Shown here: piece by piece, positions 8,337-17,589 of the stretch
Numbering within the stretch: position 1 is the first letter of the stretch
Layout: the number at the start of each line of letters is the position of its first letter
IMG/VR virus record: IMGVR_UViG_3300010885_001099
Coordinates: 1 to 34,132 of that record
DNA: 34,132 bases
Origin: a virus
Reading direction: 5' to 3' (one strand)
The notes under the pieces: generated by a model
What the model was told of the DNA's origin: nothing
The model's database searches: none
Seen by the model: only the letters and a program-made list of their open reading frames with translations
Translations under genes and position numbers: made by a program

Positions 8337-8948
8337 ATTGACCCGATTACCATCCTCGCCGCTGCAAAATTGGCTGCTGCGGCTATCAAACAAGGCTGCG
8401 AACTATACCAACAGGCTAAAGCGGATGGTATGGAGCTGGTCGATGCCTATGGTAAAGCTAAGGATGTGGTTGCTGACCTTAGTAGCCATCTGGGAAATTT
8501 CTTTAAAGCGCATGAGCAGTTGGAAAAACATGTTCACGAGGAAGAACTAAAGACTAAGAAGATACGTGATCCTGAGCTATCGGTAAATCAAGAGGCATTT
8601 AACAGGGTAATGGCTCAAAAGGAAATGATACGGCTTGAAACTGAGTTACGCGAGACCTTAGTGTATTCAGCCCCCAAAGAGCTTGGTGCAATATGGTCAT
8701 CCTTTGAGGCTATGCGCGACAAGGTGAAAGCCGAGCGGGCTGAAGTACAGCGGCAAGAATTACAGAAACAACAGATGGCAGCTTGGCGAAGGGCAAGTTT
8801 AAAAAGAAAGATCGGGGAGCAGTTAACGTCAATCGTAGCGGTGGTGTTCATAACGTTGTGGTTTCTATGGCTAATGATACTAATAAGAACGAGTCAGACG
8901 TACCGTGGAGCTTACTCATCGCCGTGGTGGTCTTGTGTTTTGTGTTGA
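8337..8948 (+). CDS. Conserved phage protein with C-terminal membrane segment; probable ATT start
   Basis: The frame opens after TAA 8331-8333 and has no ATG near its beginning. Reading from ATT at 8337 gives a first codon then DPITILAAAKLAAAAIKQGCELYQQ, which matches the usual MDPI-type start of a widespread phage family. A TTG at 8370 is the nearest standard alternative. From 8337 the protein is 203 residues. It has an amphipathic N-terminus, a helical middle with LSVNQEAFNRVMAQKEMIRLETELRETL, and a membrane segment near the end (LTSIVAVVFITLWFLWLMILI). It sits just before the holin, so it may act in lysis, but this is inferred. Its 3' part overlaps the next membrane gene in another frame. 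Confidence 0.6.
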   Translation: MDPITILAAAKLAAAAIKQGCELYQQAKADGMELVDAYGKAKDVVADLSSHLGNFFKAHEQLEKHVHEEELKTKKIRDPELSVNQEAFNRVMAQKEMIRLETELRETLVYSAPKELGAIWSSFEAMRDKVKAERAEVQRQELQKQQMAAWRRASLKRKIGEQLTSIVAVVFITLWFLWLMILIRTSQTYRGAYSSPWWSCVLC

Positions 8949-9073
8949 TCTTAGCTCTTCCCATCATGGGGATAATGTATATGGATATGAATAACGCAAC
9001 AGCGGCAGCAATGGAAGAAGTAAAGAAAATGCGTGAACTACGCGCCAAAATTTTAATGGGGGTACAGGAATAA
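8867..9073 (+). CDS. Small single-span membrane protein, overlaps the previous gene
   Basis: From ATG 8867 this encodes 68 residues: a short N-terminus (MANDTNKNESDVPW), one strong membrane span (LLIAVVVLCFVLILALPIMGIMYM) and a charged helix, EEVKKMRELRAKI. An in-frame TTG at 8783 would add 28 basic residues. Neither start has a clear ribosome site. The first 82 bases (or 166 from the TTG) lie inside the preceding gene in a different frame, and both frames encode a membrane span there. The stop touches the holin start (TAATG), so it belongs to the lysis group. It could be a spanin-like, antiholin-like or accessory membrane protein. Confidence 0.55.
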   Translation: MANDTNKNESDVPWSLLIAVVVLCFVLILALPIMGIMYMDMNNATAAAMEEVKKMRELRAKILMGVQE

Positions 9074-9588
9074 TGCTTACACTACTTTCAACGTTTCTAT
9101 CGTTTTTGATGGGCGGTTTGCCTAAACTATTAGACGCTTTCCAAGATCGTGCAGATAAGAAGCATGAAATTCAGTTAGCGCAAATGCAAACTGAACGGGA
9201 GTTACAACTACTCCAAGCGGGGTACGTAGCCCAGCAACATATAGAAGAAATTAAGTTAGACGAGATCAAGACCCAGACACAATCTGCGGAGAAAGTCTCG
9301 TTAATCGACGCACAAAAAGCGGAGATGAATGCTATATACGCCCACGACATTGCAATCGGTCAGGGTGCTAGTCCGTGGATGGTTAACTATAGAACGGGAG
9401 TGCGCCCTACTATTACGTACGGTTTCTTTGGTTTGCTAATGCTAGTAGAAATCGGCTTGTTTTTGTACGGCTGGAATCGTGGTGTAGAGTTTAATATATT
9501 GGCAAACATGTTGTGGGATGACGAGACTCAGGCTCTCTTTGCCGCAATAATCAGCTTTCATTTTGGTGGTCGGGCGTTTGGGAAATGA
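9073..9588 (+). CDS. 3TM holin (GTA_holin_3TM type)
   Basis: A 171-residue protein resembling the phage/GTA 3TM holin family. It has a hydrophobic N-terminal helix (LLSTFLSFLMGGLPKLLDAF), a long charged coiled-coil-like region (residues about 27-100, rich in Gln, Glu and Lys), then the family hallmark SPWMVNYRTGVRPTITYGFFGLLMLVEIGLFL. A C-terminal hydrophobic stretch, ALFAAIISFHFGGRAFGK, follows. Holins open the inner membrane at the end of infection and release the lysozyme. The start overlaps the preceding stop by one base and its own end overlaps the lysozyme start by four (ATGA), as in a coupled holin-endolysin pair. Confidence 0.85.
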   Translation: MLTLLSTFLSFLMGGLPKLLDAFQDRADKKHEIQLAQMQTERELQLLQAGYVAQQHIEEIKLDEIKTQTQSAEKVSLIDAQKAEMNAIYAHDIAIGQGASPWMVNYRTGVRPTITYGFFGLLMLVEIGLFLYGWNRGVEFNILANMLWDDETQALFAAIISFHFGGRAFGK

Positions 9589-10067
9589 TTAGCAAAAAAG
9601 CGCTTGACATGATTAAGCACCACGAGGGTGTGCGAGTAAAACCGTACCGTTGCCCTGCCCGACTTTGGACTGTCGGCGTGGGCCATGTAATCGAAGCGAA
9701 TCACGCAAAAGTGCCATTTGAAGAAAGGCTAAGTTTGCCTTGCCCAGAGGGCTGGAATCGCGTATTTACAATGGAGGAAGTGGATGCCATTCTTCAAAAA
9801 GACCTTGACCGTTTTGTTGCGGGAGTTTTGCGCTATTGTCCTAGCAGTGTTAATAATCAAGGCTGGCTTGACGCTCTTGTGAGCTTTAGTTTTAACCTAG
9901 GTTTAGGGGCGCTACAACGTTCAACCCTACGGCAGAAACACAACAGGGGCGATTACGAAGGCGCTGCGAACGAATTCCTTAAGTATTGCAAAGCTGGCGG
10001 CAAGGTCTTGAAAGGACTTGAAAACCGCCGTAAAGACGAACGCGCAGTATATTTATCTACAAAATAA
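9585..10067 (+). CDS. Endolysin, T4-type lysozyme (GH24)
   Basis: A 160-residue muramidase that cuts the glycan strands of peptidoglycan. The catalytic layout is Glu-8aa-Cys-5aa-Thr: E14 (in HHEG), C23 (in YRCPARLW) and T29 (in TVGVGH). Cys in place of the usual Asp is a known variant of this family. The downstream LVSFSFNLGLGALQRSTLRQKHN and the LENRRKDERAVYL ending are standard GH24 features. There is no signal peptide or SAR helix, so export should depend on the holin just upstream. Length is normal for the family, and the gene overlaps the holin by four bases. Confidence 0.93.
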   Translation: MISKKALDMIKHHEGVRVKPYRCPARLWTVGVGHVIEANHAKVPFEERLSLPCPEGWNRVFTMEEVDAILQKDLDRFVAGVLRYCPSSVNNQGWLDALVSFSFNLGLGALQRSTLRQKHNRGDYEGAANEFLKYCKAGGKVLKGLENRRKDERAVYLSTK

Positions 10068-10070
10068 AAT

Positions 10071-11144
10071 ATGAAGATAGCTGTTTACGCCATAAGTAAA
10101 AACGAAGAACAATTCGTAGACCGTTTTTGTGAATCAGCGACTGACGCTGATTTGATATTGATCGGTGACACAGGCTCAACTGACGATACAATTAATCGTG
10201 CGTTGCAGCATACGAACGTGATAGTACAGGAGATATGTGTACGTCCTTGGCGTTTTGATATTGCTCGTGACACAGTCCTGTCTCTTATCCCCGGTGATTT
10301 TGACGTGTGTATTAGCCTAGACTTAGACGAGGTGCTAGAGCCGGGCTGGAGACAAGAAATAGAACGCGTGTGGAAAGAAAACACCACACGGCTACGCTAT
10401 AAATTTGACTGGGGCAGTGGTATTAGTTTCTTTTATGAAAAGATTCACCATCGTCATGGGTACCACTGGCACCACCCCGTCCACGAGTATCCTCGTCCAG
10501 ACGGGCGTATACAAGAAGTTTACGCTAACACAGATATGTTGCTGGTATCTCATCACCCTGACCCTAATAAAAGCCGTGGGCAGTATTTAGACCTTTTGCG
10601 GCTAGCTGTTAAGGAAGACCCACACTGTCCACGTAATGCTTTCTATTTTGCAAGGGAATTGACGTTCTACTCCAAATGGGGCGAGGCGGTAGTGGCGCTG
10701 CTAAAGTACCTAGACAACCCACAAGCTAATTGGCCGAATGAACGGTGTTACGCTATGAGGTTATTGGGCAAAGCTTATGACGCACTACAACAACCTGATG
10801 AAGCGTTAGAGTGGTATAGAAAAGCTTGTGGTGAGGCTCCTTCTACTAGAGAACCGTGGCATGATTGGTCGTTAGCGTTGTATAATAGAAAAGACTGGGC
10901 AGCGTGTTTAACAGCTGCGGAGAAGGGGTTAGCAATCAAGGATAAACAACTAGTTTATACCTGCGACCCACGAGTCTGGGAAGAACCTTTATATGACTTA
11001 GCTTCCATCGCTGCGTGGAATCTAGGATTAAAAGACGAAGCTCTTGCGTATTGCGAAACAGCAGCTAAAATGGCCCCAGAGGACGCTAGGATTGCGGCCA
11101 ATCTTAAAATGATGTCATTGGAGTTAGAGAATGCCAGCACCTAA
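10071..11144 (+). CDS. Family 2 glycosyltransferase with TPR-like C-terminal half
   Basis: A 357-residue protein. The N-terminal 110 residues are a GT-A fold: SKNEE (9-13), the nucleotide-binding GDTGSTDDT (32-40) and a metal-binding DLDE (84-87) acting as the DxD motif. A His-rich loop (about 126-139, HHRHGYHWHHPVHEY) follows. From about residue 190 the sequence becomes helical repeats of TPR type (AMRLLGKAYDALQQPDEALEWYRKAC, DWSLALYNRKDWAACLTAAEKGL). Enzymes with this architecture transfer sugars from nucleotide donors. In a phage the target could be a virion protein, host surface glycan or DNA base, and nothing here decides which. It lies three bases after the lysozyme gene. Confidence 0.85.
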   Translation: MKIAVYAISKNEEQFVDRFCESATDADLILIGDTGSTDDTINRALQHTNVIVQEICVRPWRFDIARDTVLSLIPGDFDVCISLDLDEVLEPGWRQEIERVWKENTTRLRYKFDWGSGISFFYEKIHHRHGYHWHHPVHEYPRPDGRIQEVYANTDMLLVSHHPDPNKSRGQYLDLLRLAVKEDPHCPRNAFYFARELTFYSKWGEAVVALLKYLDNPQANWPNERCYAMRLLGKAYDALQQPDEALEWYRKACGEAPSTREPWHDWSLALYNRKDWAACLTAAEKGLAIKDKQLVYTCDPRVWEEPLYDLASIAAWNLGLKDEALAYCETAAKMAPEDARIAANLKMMSLELENAST

Positions 11145-11445
11145 GACGGACGCTACTGAAAGCGCTTTTATTCATATAGAAGAGCAATTGGAACAAGCGT
11201 TAGCTGACCTCAAAGTTATCAAAAGCGCGTTTCCTGAAGACGAGTTTGGTAATGTAGACACTCTTGGGCATCGTAGATACCACGAAGAAATGATTACCGC
11301 TGCTAGGGCGCAGACAAAGTTTTGGGAAGAATTACGTAGGGACCTTATTAAAAAAGGTCTGATGTGGGGGTTGCTAGCAGTGATTGGTCTTGCGGTTACT
11401 GGCCTCGCGGTAAAAACTGGCATCTCATGGAATGTTGGCGAATAA
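11131..11445 (+). CDS. Small C-terminally membrane-anchored phage protein
   Basis: A 104-residue protein starting inside the end of the glycosyltransferase gene (14-base overlap, GAG-type site upstream). Residues 1-80 are charged and helical, with a conserved-looking GHRRYHEEMITAARAQTKFWEELRRDLIKKG. A single hydrophobic span follows (LMWGLLAVIGLAVTGLAV) and a short tail. Proteins of this shape are common next to phage lysis and tail genes and are usually listed as uncharacterised. It may act with the holin or be inserted in the membrane with the glycosyltransferase. Neither can be shown from the sequence. Confidence 0.65.
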   Translation: MPAPKTDATESAFIHIEEQLEQALADLKVIKSAFPEDEFGNVDTLGHRRYHEEMITAARAQTKFWEELRRDLIKKGLMWGLLAVIGLAVTGLAVKTGISWNVGE

Positions 11446-11454
11446 GGACTAGTT

Positions 11455-14076
11455 ATGACCGCTATTAGCGTTAAAAACTTTGGCGGTATTTCTCCTAGAG
11501 TACCACCTCGCTATCTCCAAGATAACCAAGCTCAGGTTGCTTTAAACTGCCCTGTGTTCACCGGGCCATTAGTTTCACTCCCCGGAGTATCTAATACTGC
11601 GATTTTAACTTTGTCTAGCGCGGGTACGCCAACTACAATCTATCGTTATGGACAGGATGTCGATGCTGATGAGAGGTATTGGTTTAGCTGGAACTTTGAT
11701 GTAAACGTATGCCGTGGACAGATAGCTGGCGACCCAGTAGAGTGGACATTCTACACAGGTGATGGTCCCCCTAAAGCCACATATAACACCATCGCGCTAG
11801 CTTCTTCTCCCTATCCTGCTGCGACGATACCACTGGGCGTCCCCAACCCAAAAACTTCTTTGCAAGCTACAGTTCCTGAGTTTACTGCTACATCATACGC
11901 AGCAGAACTTATCCTAGACGCTTCGGCTCTTGCGAACTTAACTACAGCAGGGCTTGAGATAAGTTTAAATGATGGTACGTCTTACACTACTGTTACTCTG
12001 CCTTCTTTGCCAGCTACTAACAGGACAACGTATGTAAAAGATAGGATTAACGCTCTTGTAGCCAGTGTAGTTGCTACAGTTGATTTGAACGATGTAATCG
12101 TAACTACTACAGCAACGGGTACTGCGGCGACGATATTATTTCGTGGTATAACTGGGTCGTCGACTTCGTATGATACAACGAGTAGTTTTACATACAACGC
12201 GCTTAATTTGTATGCAATCGGCACCACGCGTGACCAACCACTTTACGTTATTAAACAAAGCCAGTGGGCTGCAATAGATGCTGGACTACAAATAAGGCTT
12301 AGCGCTACAAACAGTTCTGGTGTAATGACGACTGTTTTTGATAAACTCGCCCCTAACACGTTTGCTACTGCAGCTAGCTTTGCTACTTGGCTAAACGCCA
12401 ATTTTGTTAGTCCTTATAGCGGAGCGCTAACTATTGCTGCTTATGGCAATTCAGTAATTGTTACCCCCGGCACATACGGACTAAGTACTGCATCTCCGTC
12501 TGTCGTAGGCAAGCTAAATTTAATTTTGGGCGCAGCAGACACTGAAGAAGAAAAAAAATACCCTGTAGTTGCGGCGAAAGATACTGCTGGTACAGCTAGG
12601 ATTATTCTTACCCTTAGTGACTTTAATACTTACGTAAAAGGTAAGTTTTACGCACTAACACTCAACTCGACTTCAGAAACCAAAGTCGAAGTGCAGAGTA
12701 ATTCAACATTGTTTTTAAATATACTTAATTGTTCTATTACTACTTTGGGCGATGATTCGTCTGCGTTGTTAATAGAGACAATTACTAGGGGCACTACAGC
12801 CAGTATAAATCTTAAAGGTGGTACTTACCCTACAACTTCTACAAACGCATACTTCACTCTTTCCGCTGCTGGGTACACCGATACTACTAGCGTTCCTGAA
12901 TCTCGTGTGTATACGTACACATGGGTTAGTAAAGTATCTGGATTTGAATTCGAAAGCGGCCCTGCTGATCCGTCATTATCGGTGGATGTGTACAAAGACC
13001 AGTCTGTTACGCTAAGTAACTTCGAGCCATCAGGGGGCTATAGTGGGTACATATTAACTGCTCGTAGAATATATCGTTCTGTAAACGGAGTTTATTTGTT
13101 TGTAGCAGAAATACCTTCCGCGCAAACATCGTATGTAGACGAAATATCGCCAGATGATTTAAGCGAAGAAATGCCAGTAACAGGATGGGCGGAGCCACCT
13201 AAAACACTAACAGGACTAGTCAATTTACCAAACGGTATCATGGCTGGTTTTACTGGTCGAGATATTTATTTTTGTGACCCCTACCACCCACACGCTTGGC
13301 CTGAATCCTATGTACAAACTGTAGACTACCCTGTAGTTGGTTTGGGGCGTATGGACACAACTCTCGCTGTTTTAACAAAAGGTGTTCCGTACTTTATCCA
13401 AGGGTCGCACCCTGACAGCATGATCGTGGTTAAGTCCGATATAGAACAGTCGTGCGCATCTAAACGAAGCATTGTTAGCTATAGTGGTGTTGTAATGTAC
13501 GCTAGCCCTGATGGTCTTGTTATGTTGTCTTCTGGTGGTTCTAAACTAGTAACTGAAATGATGTTCAGCCGTGCACAATGGCAAGGGTTTAATCCTTCTT
13601 CGATACACGCATATCACCACGACAATAAATACATAGCGTTTTATGATACAGGCACCACCCAAGGCGGGTTTGTGTATGACTTAATATCCCAGCAGTTTAT
13701 TTTGCATAATATCTACGCCACTGCGGGGTTTAGTGATTTACTGCGTGACCAGTTGTTTTTAGCGTTCGCAAATAACACACTTAAAAAATGGTACGACGGA
13801 GATAATTTACCGTATATATGGCGGTCAAAAAAATTTACTTCGCCGTTTATTATGGGGTTTTCGTTCGCTAAGATCGATGCTGAAGTTTATCCTGTAACGG
13901 CTAAATTCTATTGCGATGACTTTACTACTCCATTTCACACGCAAAATGTAACTAGTCGTGAGCCGTTTAGACTGCCAAGCAAAGAAGGGCGTGACTTTGA
14001 AGTGCAAATAGAAGGTACTTCGGAAGTTTTTTCTATAGCTATAGCGCAAGCAATAGAGGAGTTCGCAAGTGCGTAG
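11455..14076 (+). CDS. Large virion structural protein (tail tubular/nozzle-like)
   Basis: An 873-residue protein starting at ATG behind AGGA. The N-terminus, [39 protein letters not shown], is a pattern I associate with large podovirus tail proteins. A long beta-rich region of Thr/Ser/Ala-rich repeats follows. An FN3-like segment lies at about 480-560 ([19 protein letters not shown]-like, [18 protein letters not shown]). The C-terminal part (about 585-780) contains [32 protein letters not shown] and [11 protein letters not shown], which read like beta-propeller blades as in tubular tail or nozzle proteins. It lies directly before the fibre protein. The exact role is inferred. Confidence 0.68.
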   Translation: MTAISVKNFGGISPRVPPRYLQDNQAQVALNCPVFTGPLVSLPGVSNTAILTLSSAGTPTTIYRYGQDVDADERYWFSWNFDVNVCRGQIAGDPVEWTFYTGDGPPKATYNTIALASSPYPAATIPLGVPNPKTSLQATVPEFTATSYAAELILDASALANLTTAGLEISLNDGTSYTTVTLPSLPATNRTTYVKDRINALVASVVATVDLNDVIVTTTATGTAATILFRGITGSSTSYDTTSSFTYNALNLYAIGTTRDQPLYVIKQSQWAAIDAGLQIRLSATNSSGVMTTVFDKLAPNTFATAASFATWLNANFVSPYSGALTIAAYGNSVIVTPGTYGLSTASPSVVGKLNLILGAADTEEEKKYPVVAAKDTAGTARIILTLSDFNTYVKGKFYALTLNSTSETKVEVQSNSTLFLNILNCSITTLGDDSSALLIETITRGTTASINLKGGTYPTTSTNAYFTLSAAGYTDTTSVPESRVYTYTWVSKVSGFEFESGPADPSLSVDVYKDQSVTLSNFEPSGGYSGYILTARRIYRSVNGVYLFVAEIPSAQTSYVDEISPDDLSEEMPVTGWAEPPKTLTGLVNLPNGIMAGFTGRDIYFCDPYHPHAWPESYVQTVDYPVVGLGRMDTTLAVLTKGVPYFIQGSHPDSMIVVKSDIEQSCASKRSIVSYSGVVMYASPDGLVMLSSGGSKLVTEMMFSRAQWQGFNPSSIHAYHHDNKYIAFYDTGTTQGGFVYDLISQQFILHNIYATAGFSDLLRDQLFLAFANNTLKKWYDGDNLPYIWRSKKFTSPFIMGFSFAKIDAEVYPVTAKFYCDDFTTPFHTQNVTSREPFRLPSKEGRDFEVQIEGTSEVFSIAIAQAIEEFASA

Positions 14077-16909
14077 TTTACCTAGAATAGTCTCACAGAT
14101 ACCTTCAGACGTAAGAAACTTTCTCGACAGAGTTCGTGAGTATCTTAGTGAAGGTGGGGACACGCGTTTTGTAACTGTAAAAGAACTTAGGTCTGGTGGT
14201 ATCGTGGGAACTACGCCTTCGGGGCAATTAGTACCACCAACAATTTACGATGTACAAGACCCTACAGTACCTACTGGGTTAGCTACAACTAGCGGCCTTG
14301 CTTGTGTGTTCGTATCGTGGACTGAGGCGAATTATTTAGGCCATTCCCACACAGAAATATGGACGTCGTCTACTAATGTTTTTTCTTCTAAAGTTTTAGT
14401 AGGAACTTCTATTGGTTCTTCTTTCACACACACTATAGGTAGTGGCGGAACTAGATACTACTGGGTTAGATTTGTTAATCTAAACGATGTTCAAGGCCCA
14501 TTTAATTCCACTGTTGGAACTGCTGGAACTGCAGGTACTGATCCCGCATATTTACTAAATGTTCTCACTGGGGCTATTACTTCGTCGCAACTTCTATCTT
14601 CGCTCAACGCTAGAATAAACTTAATCGACGGTAGCCCTTCTACTCCGGGCACTATACCTTATCAGTTGTCTGTATTGCAGGGGCAGATTGATACACTTAG
14701 CGATATTCCTGCGTATAACAACGCAACTACCTATGTTGTTGATGATCTTGTCCAGTACAGCGGTGGTTTGTATAAAGCTAAATCAACAACTACTGGAAAC
14801 CTTCCTACCAATACTACATACTGGTTAAAGATCGGCGACTACACATCCCTCGGGGATGCGGTCGCCGCGCACACCGTAGAAATAAATACGTTAACAACGA
14901 ACCTTGGCGCGGAAACCACAGCGAGGGAGTCATTAGCCGCGCAAATGCGTGGTTCTTACGCAGGTACTGACTTAGCGTCAGTAACTTCAGGATTAATATT
15001 TTCAGAAAGAACTGCTAGGACTACCGCAGTATCAGCGGAAACCACAGCGAGAGAATCACTAGCCGCGCAAATGCGTGGCGACTACGCAGGGACCGATGTA
15101 ACGCTAGTTACTTCAGGATTGATATTTTCAGAAAGAACTGCTAGAGCTTCCGCCGATGCTTCTGAAGTTACTTCACGAGAAGAATTAGCTACACAACTTC
15201 GTGGTTCTTATGCAGGTAGTGACTTAGCATCGCTTACTTCAGGACTAATATTTTCAGAAAGAACTGCAAGGTCTACCGCCGATGCTTCTGAAGTTACAGC
15301 GAGGGAGTCATTAGCTACACAACTTCGTGGTTCTTACGCAGGTACTGATATAGCGTCAGTAACTTCAGGGCTAGTATTCTCAGAAAGAACTGCGAGAGCA
15401 AGCGCCGATACCGCACTAGCTACTTCTATAAGCACGCTAAACACGACTGTTGGTGGGTTCTCTACTAGTATTGAAAATTTAACTAAAAGTGTCGACGGAG
15501 TAAAAGGGCTTTACACAGTAAAAATAGATAACAACGGTAACGTTTCTGGGTTTGGGCTAGAGTCAGTATTAGATAATACTTCGATAGACTTATGGACAGC
15601 TTCTACCGCGTTTACTTACGGCGCGGTTCGTCGTACTGCTAGCGCGACCACTAAAGTAATGAAGTGTATTGTTGCTGGGACATCTGGCACTGGTACGCCT
15701 TCCATGGCTGGTGCTATTGGCACTACATTTGTTGATGGTAGTGTGACTTGGGAAATAGCGAGTAGTACGGCGACTTCTACATTCATCGCCAACGTAGATA
15801 AATTCGCAGTAGCTACCCCGACTAGTTCTATTGTAGCTAGAGCAAACACAACTGCTTATGCGTTGGGTAATTTTGTAAGCGTTGCTTCAAGCACAACTAA
15901 AATGCTCGTATGTAAAGTAGACGGCATTACAAGCTCGACTGCTCCTAATATATCCGCTACCGCGATAGGCACGTTAGTAACTGATGGCACGGTAACATGG
16001 CAAGTTGCTAGTAGAGTTCCTATGTCTGTACTAACAACAGCAACATCAATTAATGGTGTGGCGGTAGGCCCCGGTGTTTATATAGACGGGGCTTCAATCG
16101 TAAACGCCACTATTACCAACGCGGCTATTGGCGACGCTGCTATTACTACTGCGAAAATAACCGACGCTAATATTACTACCGCAAAGATTGCTAACGCAGC
16201 AATTACTAACGCAAAGATTGGTGACGCAGCAATTACTAACGCAAAGATCGATAACTTGGCCGTAACCGCCGCTAAGATTGATAACGCTACTATTACTGGT
16301 GCAAAAATTGCTGACGCAACTATTACCGCTGCAAAAATTGCTGACGCAACTATTACCACTGCAAAAATAGTCGATGCTAATATTACCAGCGCAAAGATTG
16401 CCGACTTAGCTGTTACTTCTGCAAAATTTGGCGACGCTGTTATTACTTCCGCAAAGATCGCCGACTTAGCTGTTACTACTGGCAAGATTGCTAACTTATC
16501 AGTAGATTATTTAAAAATAGCCGATCAGGCTGTAAGTATTTCCTCATTTACTTCAGGAACATCACTAACTATTACAGTCCCAACCGGGGGTGCTAACGTA
16601 TTAATCGTAGCGTATGTCACATGCACCAACGCTGTACTTAGTTTACGTTACGCGTTTAGAACTTTTTATTTAAGACGAGATGGTGTTGACGTAGCTAAAA
16701 GTGTACTAAATATAGCTAACTCCAATAGTTCTTATATTTATGGTTCGACAGCTATTTTTTACCAAGCTTTTTTAGCCGCTGGGTCGTACACTTTCACCAC
16801 GCTTGTTAACCCTATGGTATTAAATTATTCTGGTACCACTACTCCAGATGAAGCCACGCGCATAGTAATCGACGCTACTGCGATCACAGCGCAGATTCTA
16901 AGGAAATAA
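14069..16909 (+). CDS. Repetitive central tail fibre, lambda-J-like C-terminal modules
   Basis: A 946-residue protein using GTG at 14069, with AGGAG eight bases upstream and an 8-base overlap with the previous gene. It has an N-terminal anchor region, an FN3 domain (about 67-155) and a carbohydrate-binding-like module at about 212-255 ([25 protein letters not shown]). Next come four copies of an [36 protein letters not shown]-like unit (about 284-450), then a DUF1983/lambda-J-type segment ([31 protein letters not shown]). That segment is interrupted by two AY..G..V....W modules. A long ladder of [10 protein letters not shown] units follows (about 675-815), then a beta C-terminal domain. It is probably a host-recognition fibre. 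Confidence 0.78.
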   Translation: MRSLPRIVSQIPSDVRNFLDRVREYLSEGGDTRFVTVKELRSGGIVGTTPSGQLVPPTIYDVQDPTVPTGLATTSGLACVFVSWTEANYLGHSHTEIWTSSTNVFSSKVLVGTSIGSSFTHTIGSGGTRYYWVRFVNLNDVQGPFNSTVGTAGTAGTDPAYLLNVLTGAITSSQLLSSLNARINLIDGSPSTPGTIPYQLSVLQGQIDTLSDIPAYNNATTYVVDDLVQYSGGLYKAKSTTTGNLPTNTTYWLKIGDYTSLGDAVAAHTVEINTLTTNLGAETTARESLAAQMRGSYAGTDLASVTSGLIFSERTARTTAVSAETTARESLAAQMRGDYAGTDVTLVTSGLIFSERTARASADASEVTSREELATQLRGSYAGSDLASLTSGLIFSERTARSTADASEVTARESLATQLRGSYAGTDIASVTSGLVFSERTARASADTALATSISTLNTTVGGFSTSIENLTKSVDGVKGLYTVKIDNNGNVSGFGLESVLDNTSIDLWTASTAFTYGAVRRTASATTKVMKCIVAGTSGTGTPSMAGAIGTTFVDGSVTWEIASSTATSTFIANVDKFAVATPTSSIVARANTTAYALGNFVSVASSTTKMLVCKVDGITSSTAPNISATAIGTLVTDGTVTWQVASRVPMSVLTTATSINGVAVGPGVYIDGASIVNATITNAAIGDAAITTAKITDANITTAKIANAAITNAKIGDAAITNAKIDNLAVTAAKIDNATITGAKIADATITAAKIADATITTAKIVDANITSAKIADLAVTSAKFGDAVITSAKIADLAVTTGKIANLSVDYLKIADQAVSISSFTSGTSLTITVPTGGANVLIVAYVTCTNAVLSLRYAFRTFYLRRDGVDVAKSVLNIANSNSSYIYGSTAIFYQAFLAAGSYTFTTLVNPMVLNYSGTTTPDEATRIVIDATAITAQILRK
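14919..15420 (+). repeat. Four tandem ~114-base coding repeats in the fibre gene
   Basis: Each unit encodes about 38 residues with [27 protein letters not shown] as the core. Copies 1-2 and copies 3-4 form the closest pairs, pointing to stepwise duplication. Confidence 0.8.
16093..16500 (+). repeat. AxITxAKIxD ladder repeats in the fibre gene
   Basis: About thirteen short units of about 10 residues ([21 protein letters not shown] and so on) encoded by 30-base DNA repeats. The pattern is known from C-terminal parts of J-type fibre proteins and suggests a triple beta-helix stalk. Confidence 0.8.
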
Positions 16910-16913
16910 TCTA

Positions 16914-17552
16914 ATGTTATATCTTGTTTATACCCCAAGTGGTGAAATTCTGCGATCTGGTAATGTACCAAAAGAGTGGGTGGACTCCCAAGTGGCTAGT
17001 GGTGAGCTTTTATTAACTGACGAAGATGTCCCCCCCGATGCAATCCAGCAAGTTATAACACAAGGAAATAAAGCGTTTTACATAGACCAGCGCACGATAT
17101 TATCAACCCCACCTTGCCCACAAGACGGATGTACGTTTAACTACGTAGATAAACAATGGGATTTATCGTCAACGATGGCGATGGAAAAGTTTCGTGCGCA
17201 AGCTACTAATAAAATAAACCAAGCACGGGTAGAAGTAGAAACACGGGGTTTCGTGTCAGATGGTAAATTATTTGACTCTTCCCCAACAAGCCAGTTACGT
17301 ATAAACGCAGCCGCGTTAGCAGCTGCTAACGATCCAACGTTCCAGACCGATTGGAAACTAGCGGACAATAGCGTTACCCAACTAAACTCTACGCAAATCC
17401 AGCAAGTAGCGAAGTCTTTGTGGGCGCACATGTTGTCTTGCTACACACAAACCCAACAGTTTAAGCAGCGGGTAGCTGAAGCTAATTCTTATCAAGAAAT
17501 TAATTCTGTATCACTAGATGTTGATAACTGGCTAGGATACACAGTCGCCTGA
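16914..17552 (+). CDS. DUF4376-type tail fibre assembly-like protein
   Basis: A 212-residue protein directly after the fibre gene. The N-terminal third is a small beta domain (LYLVYTPSGEILRSGNVP). From about residue 85 it matches the DUF4376 pattern: an N-terminal helix (EKFRAQATNKINQARVEVETRGF), VSDGKLFDSSPTSQLRINAAALAA, TDWKLADNSVTQLNSTQIQQVAKSL, and a closing helix with EANSYQEINSVSLD. Proteins of this family usually sit behind fibre genes and are thought to be fibre-assembly factors or fibre tips. Family assignment is confident; the role follows from gene order. Confidence 0.82.
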   Translation: MLYLVYTPSGEILRSGNVPKEWVDSQVASGELLLTDEDVPPDAIQQVITQGNKAFYIDQRTILSTPPCPQDGCTFNYVDKQWDLSSTMAMEKFRAQATNKINQARVEVETRGFVSDGKLFDSSPTSQLRINAAALAAANDPTFQTDWKLADNSVTQLNSTQIQQVAKSLWAHMLSCYTQTQQFKQRVAEANSYQEINSVSLDVDNWLGYTVA

Positions 17553-17554
17553 TC

Positions 17555-17583
17555 TTTACAGTATGAAAACTTTGTGATATACA
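17555..17583 (+). promoter_or_regulatory. Sigma70-like promoter in front of the GNAT gene
   Basis: TTTACA (17555-17560, five of six to consensus) is followed by a 17-base spacer and TATACA (17578-17583, four of six), with a TG one base before the -10 box (extended -10). It falls in one of the few gaps of the late region. The predicted start of transcription would be at or very near the ATG at 17590. Confidence 0.55.
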
Positions 17584-17589
17584 CAGCGC

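Noticed and set aside
8338-8550. A TTG-started 70-residue frame overlapping the start of the MDPI-type gene
   Set aside because: The composition looks random and the other frame carries a recognisable conserved protein.
9585-10067. Possible SAR (signal-anchor-release) endolysin
   Set aside because: The N-terminus (MISKKALDMIKHHEG) is not hydrophobic, so the enzyme should need the holin.
16078-16485. A 135-residue minus-strand frame rich in Ile, Ala and Val
   Set aside because: It is the reverse reading of the AKI ladder repeats. Its apparent repeats come from the plus-strand gene.
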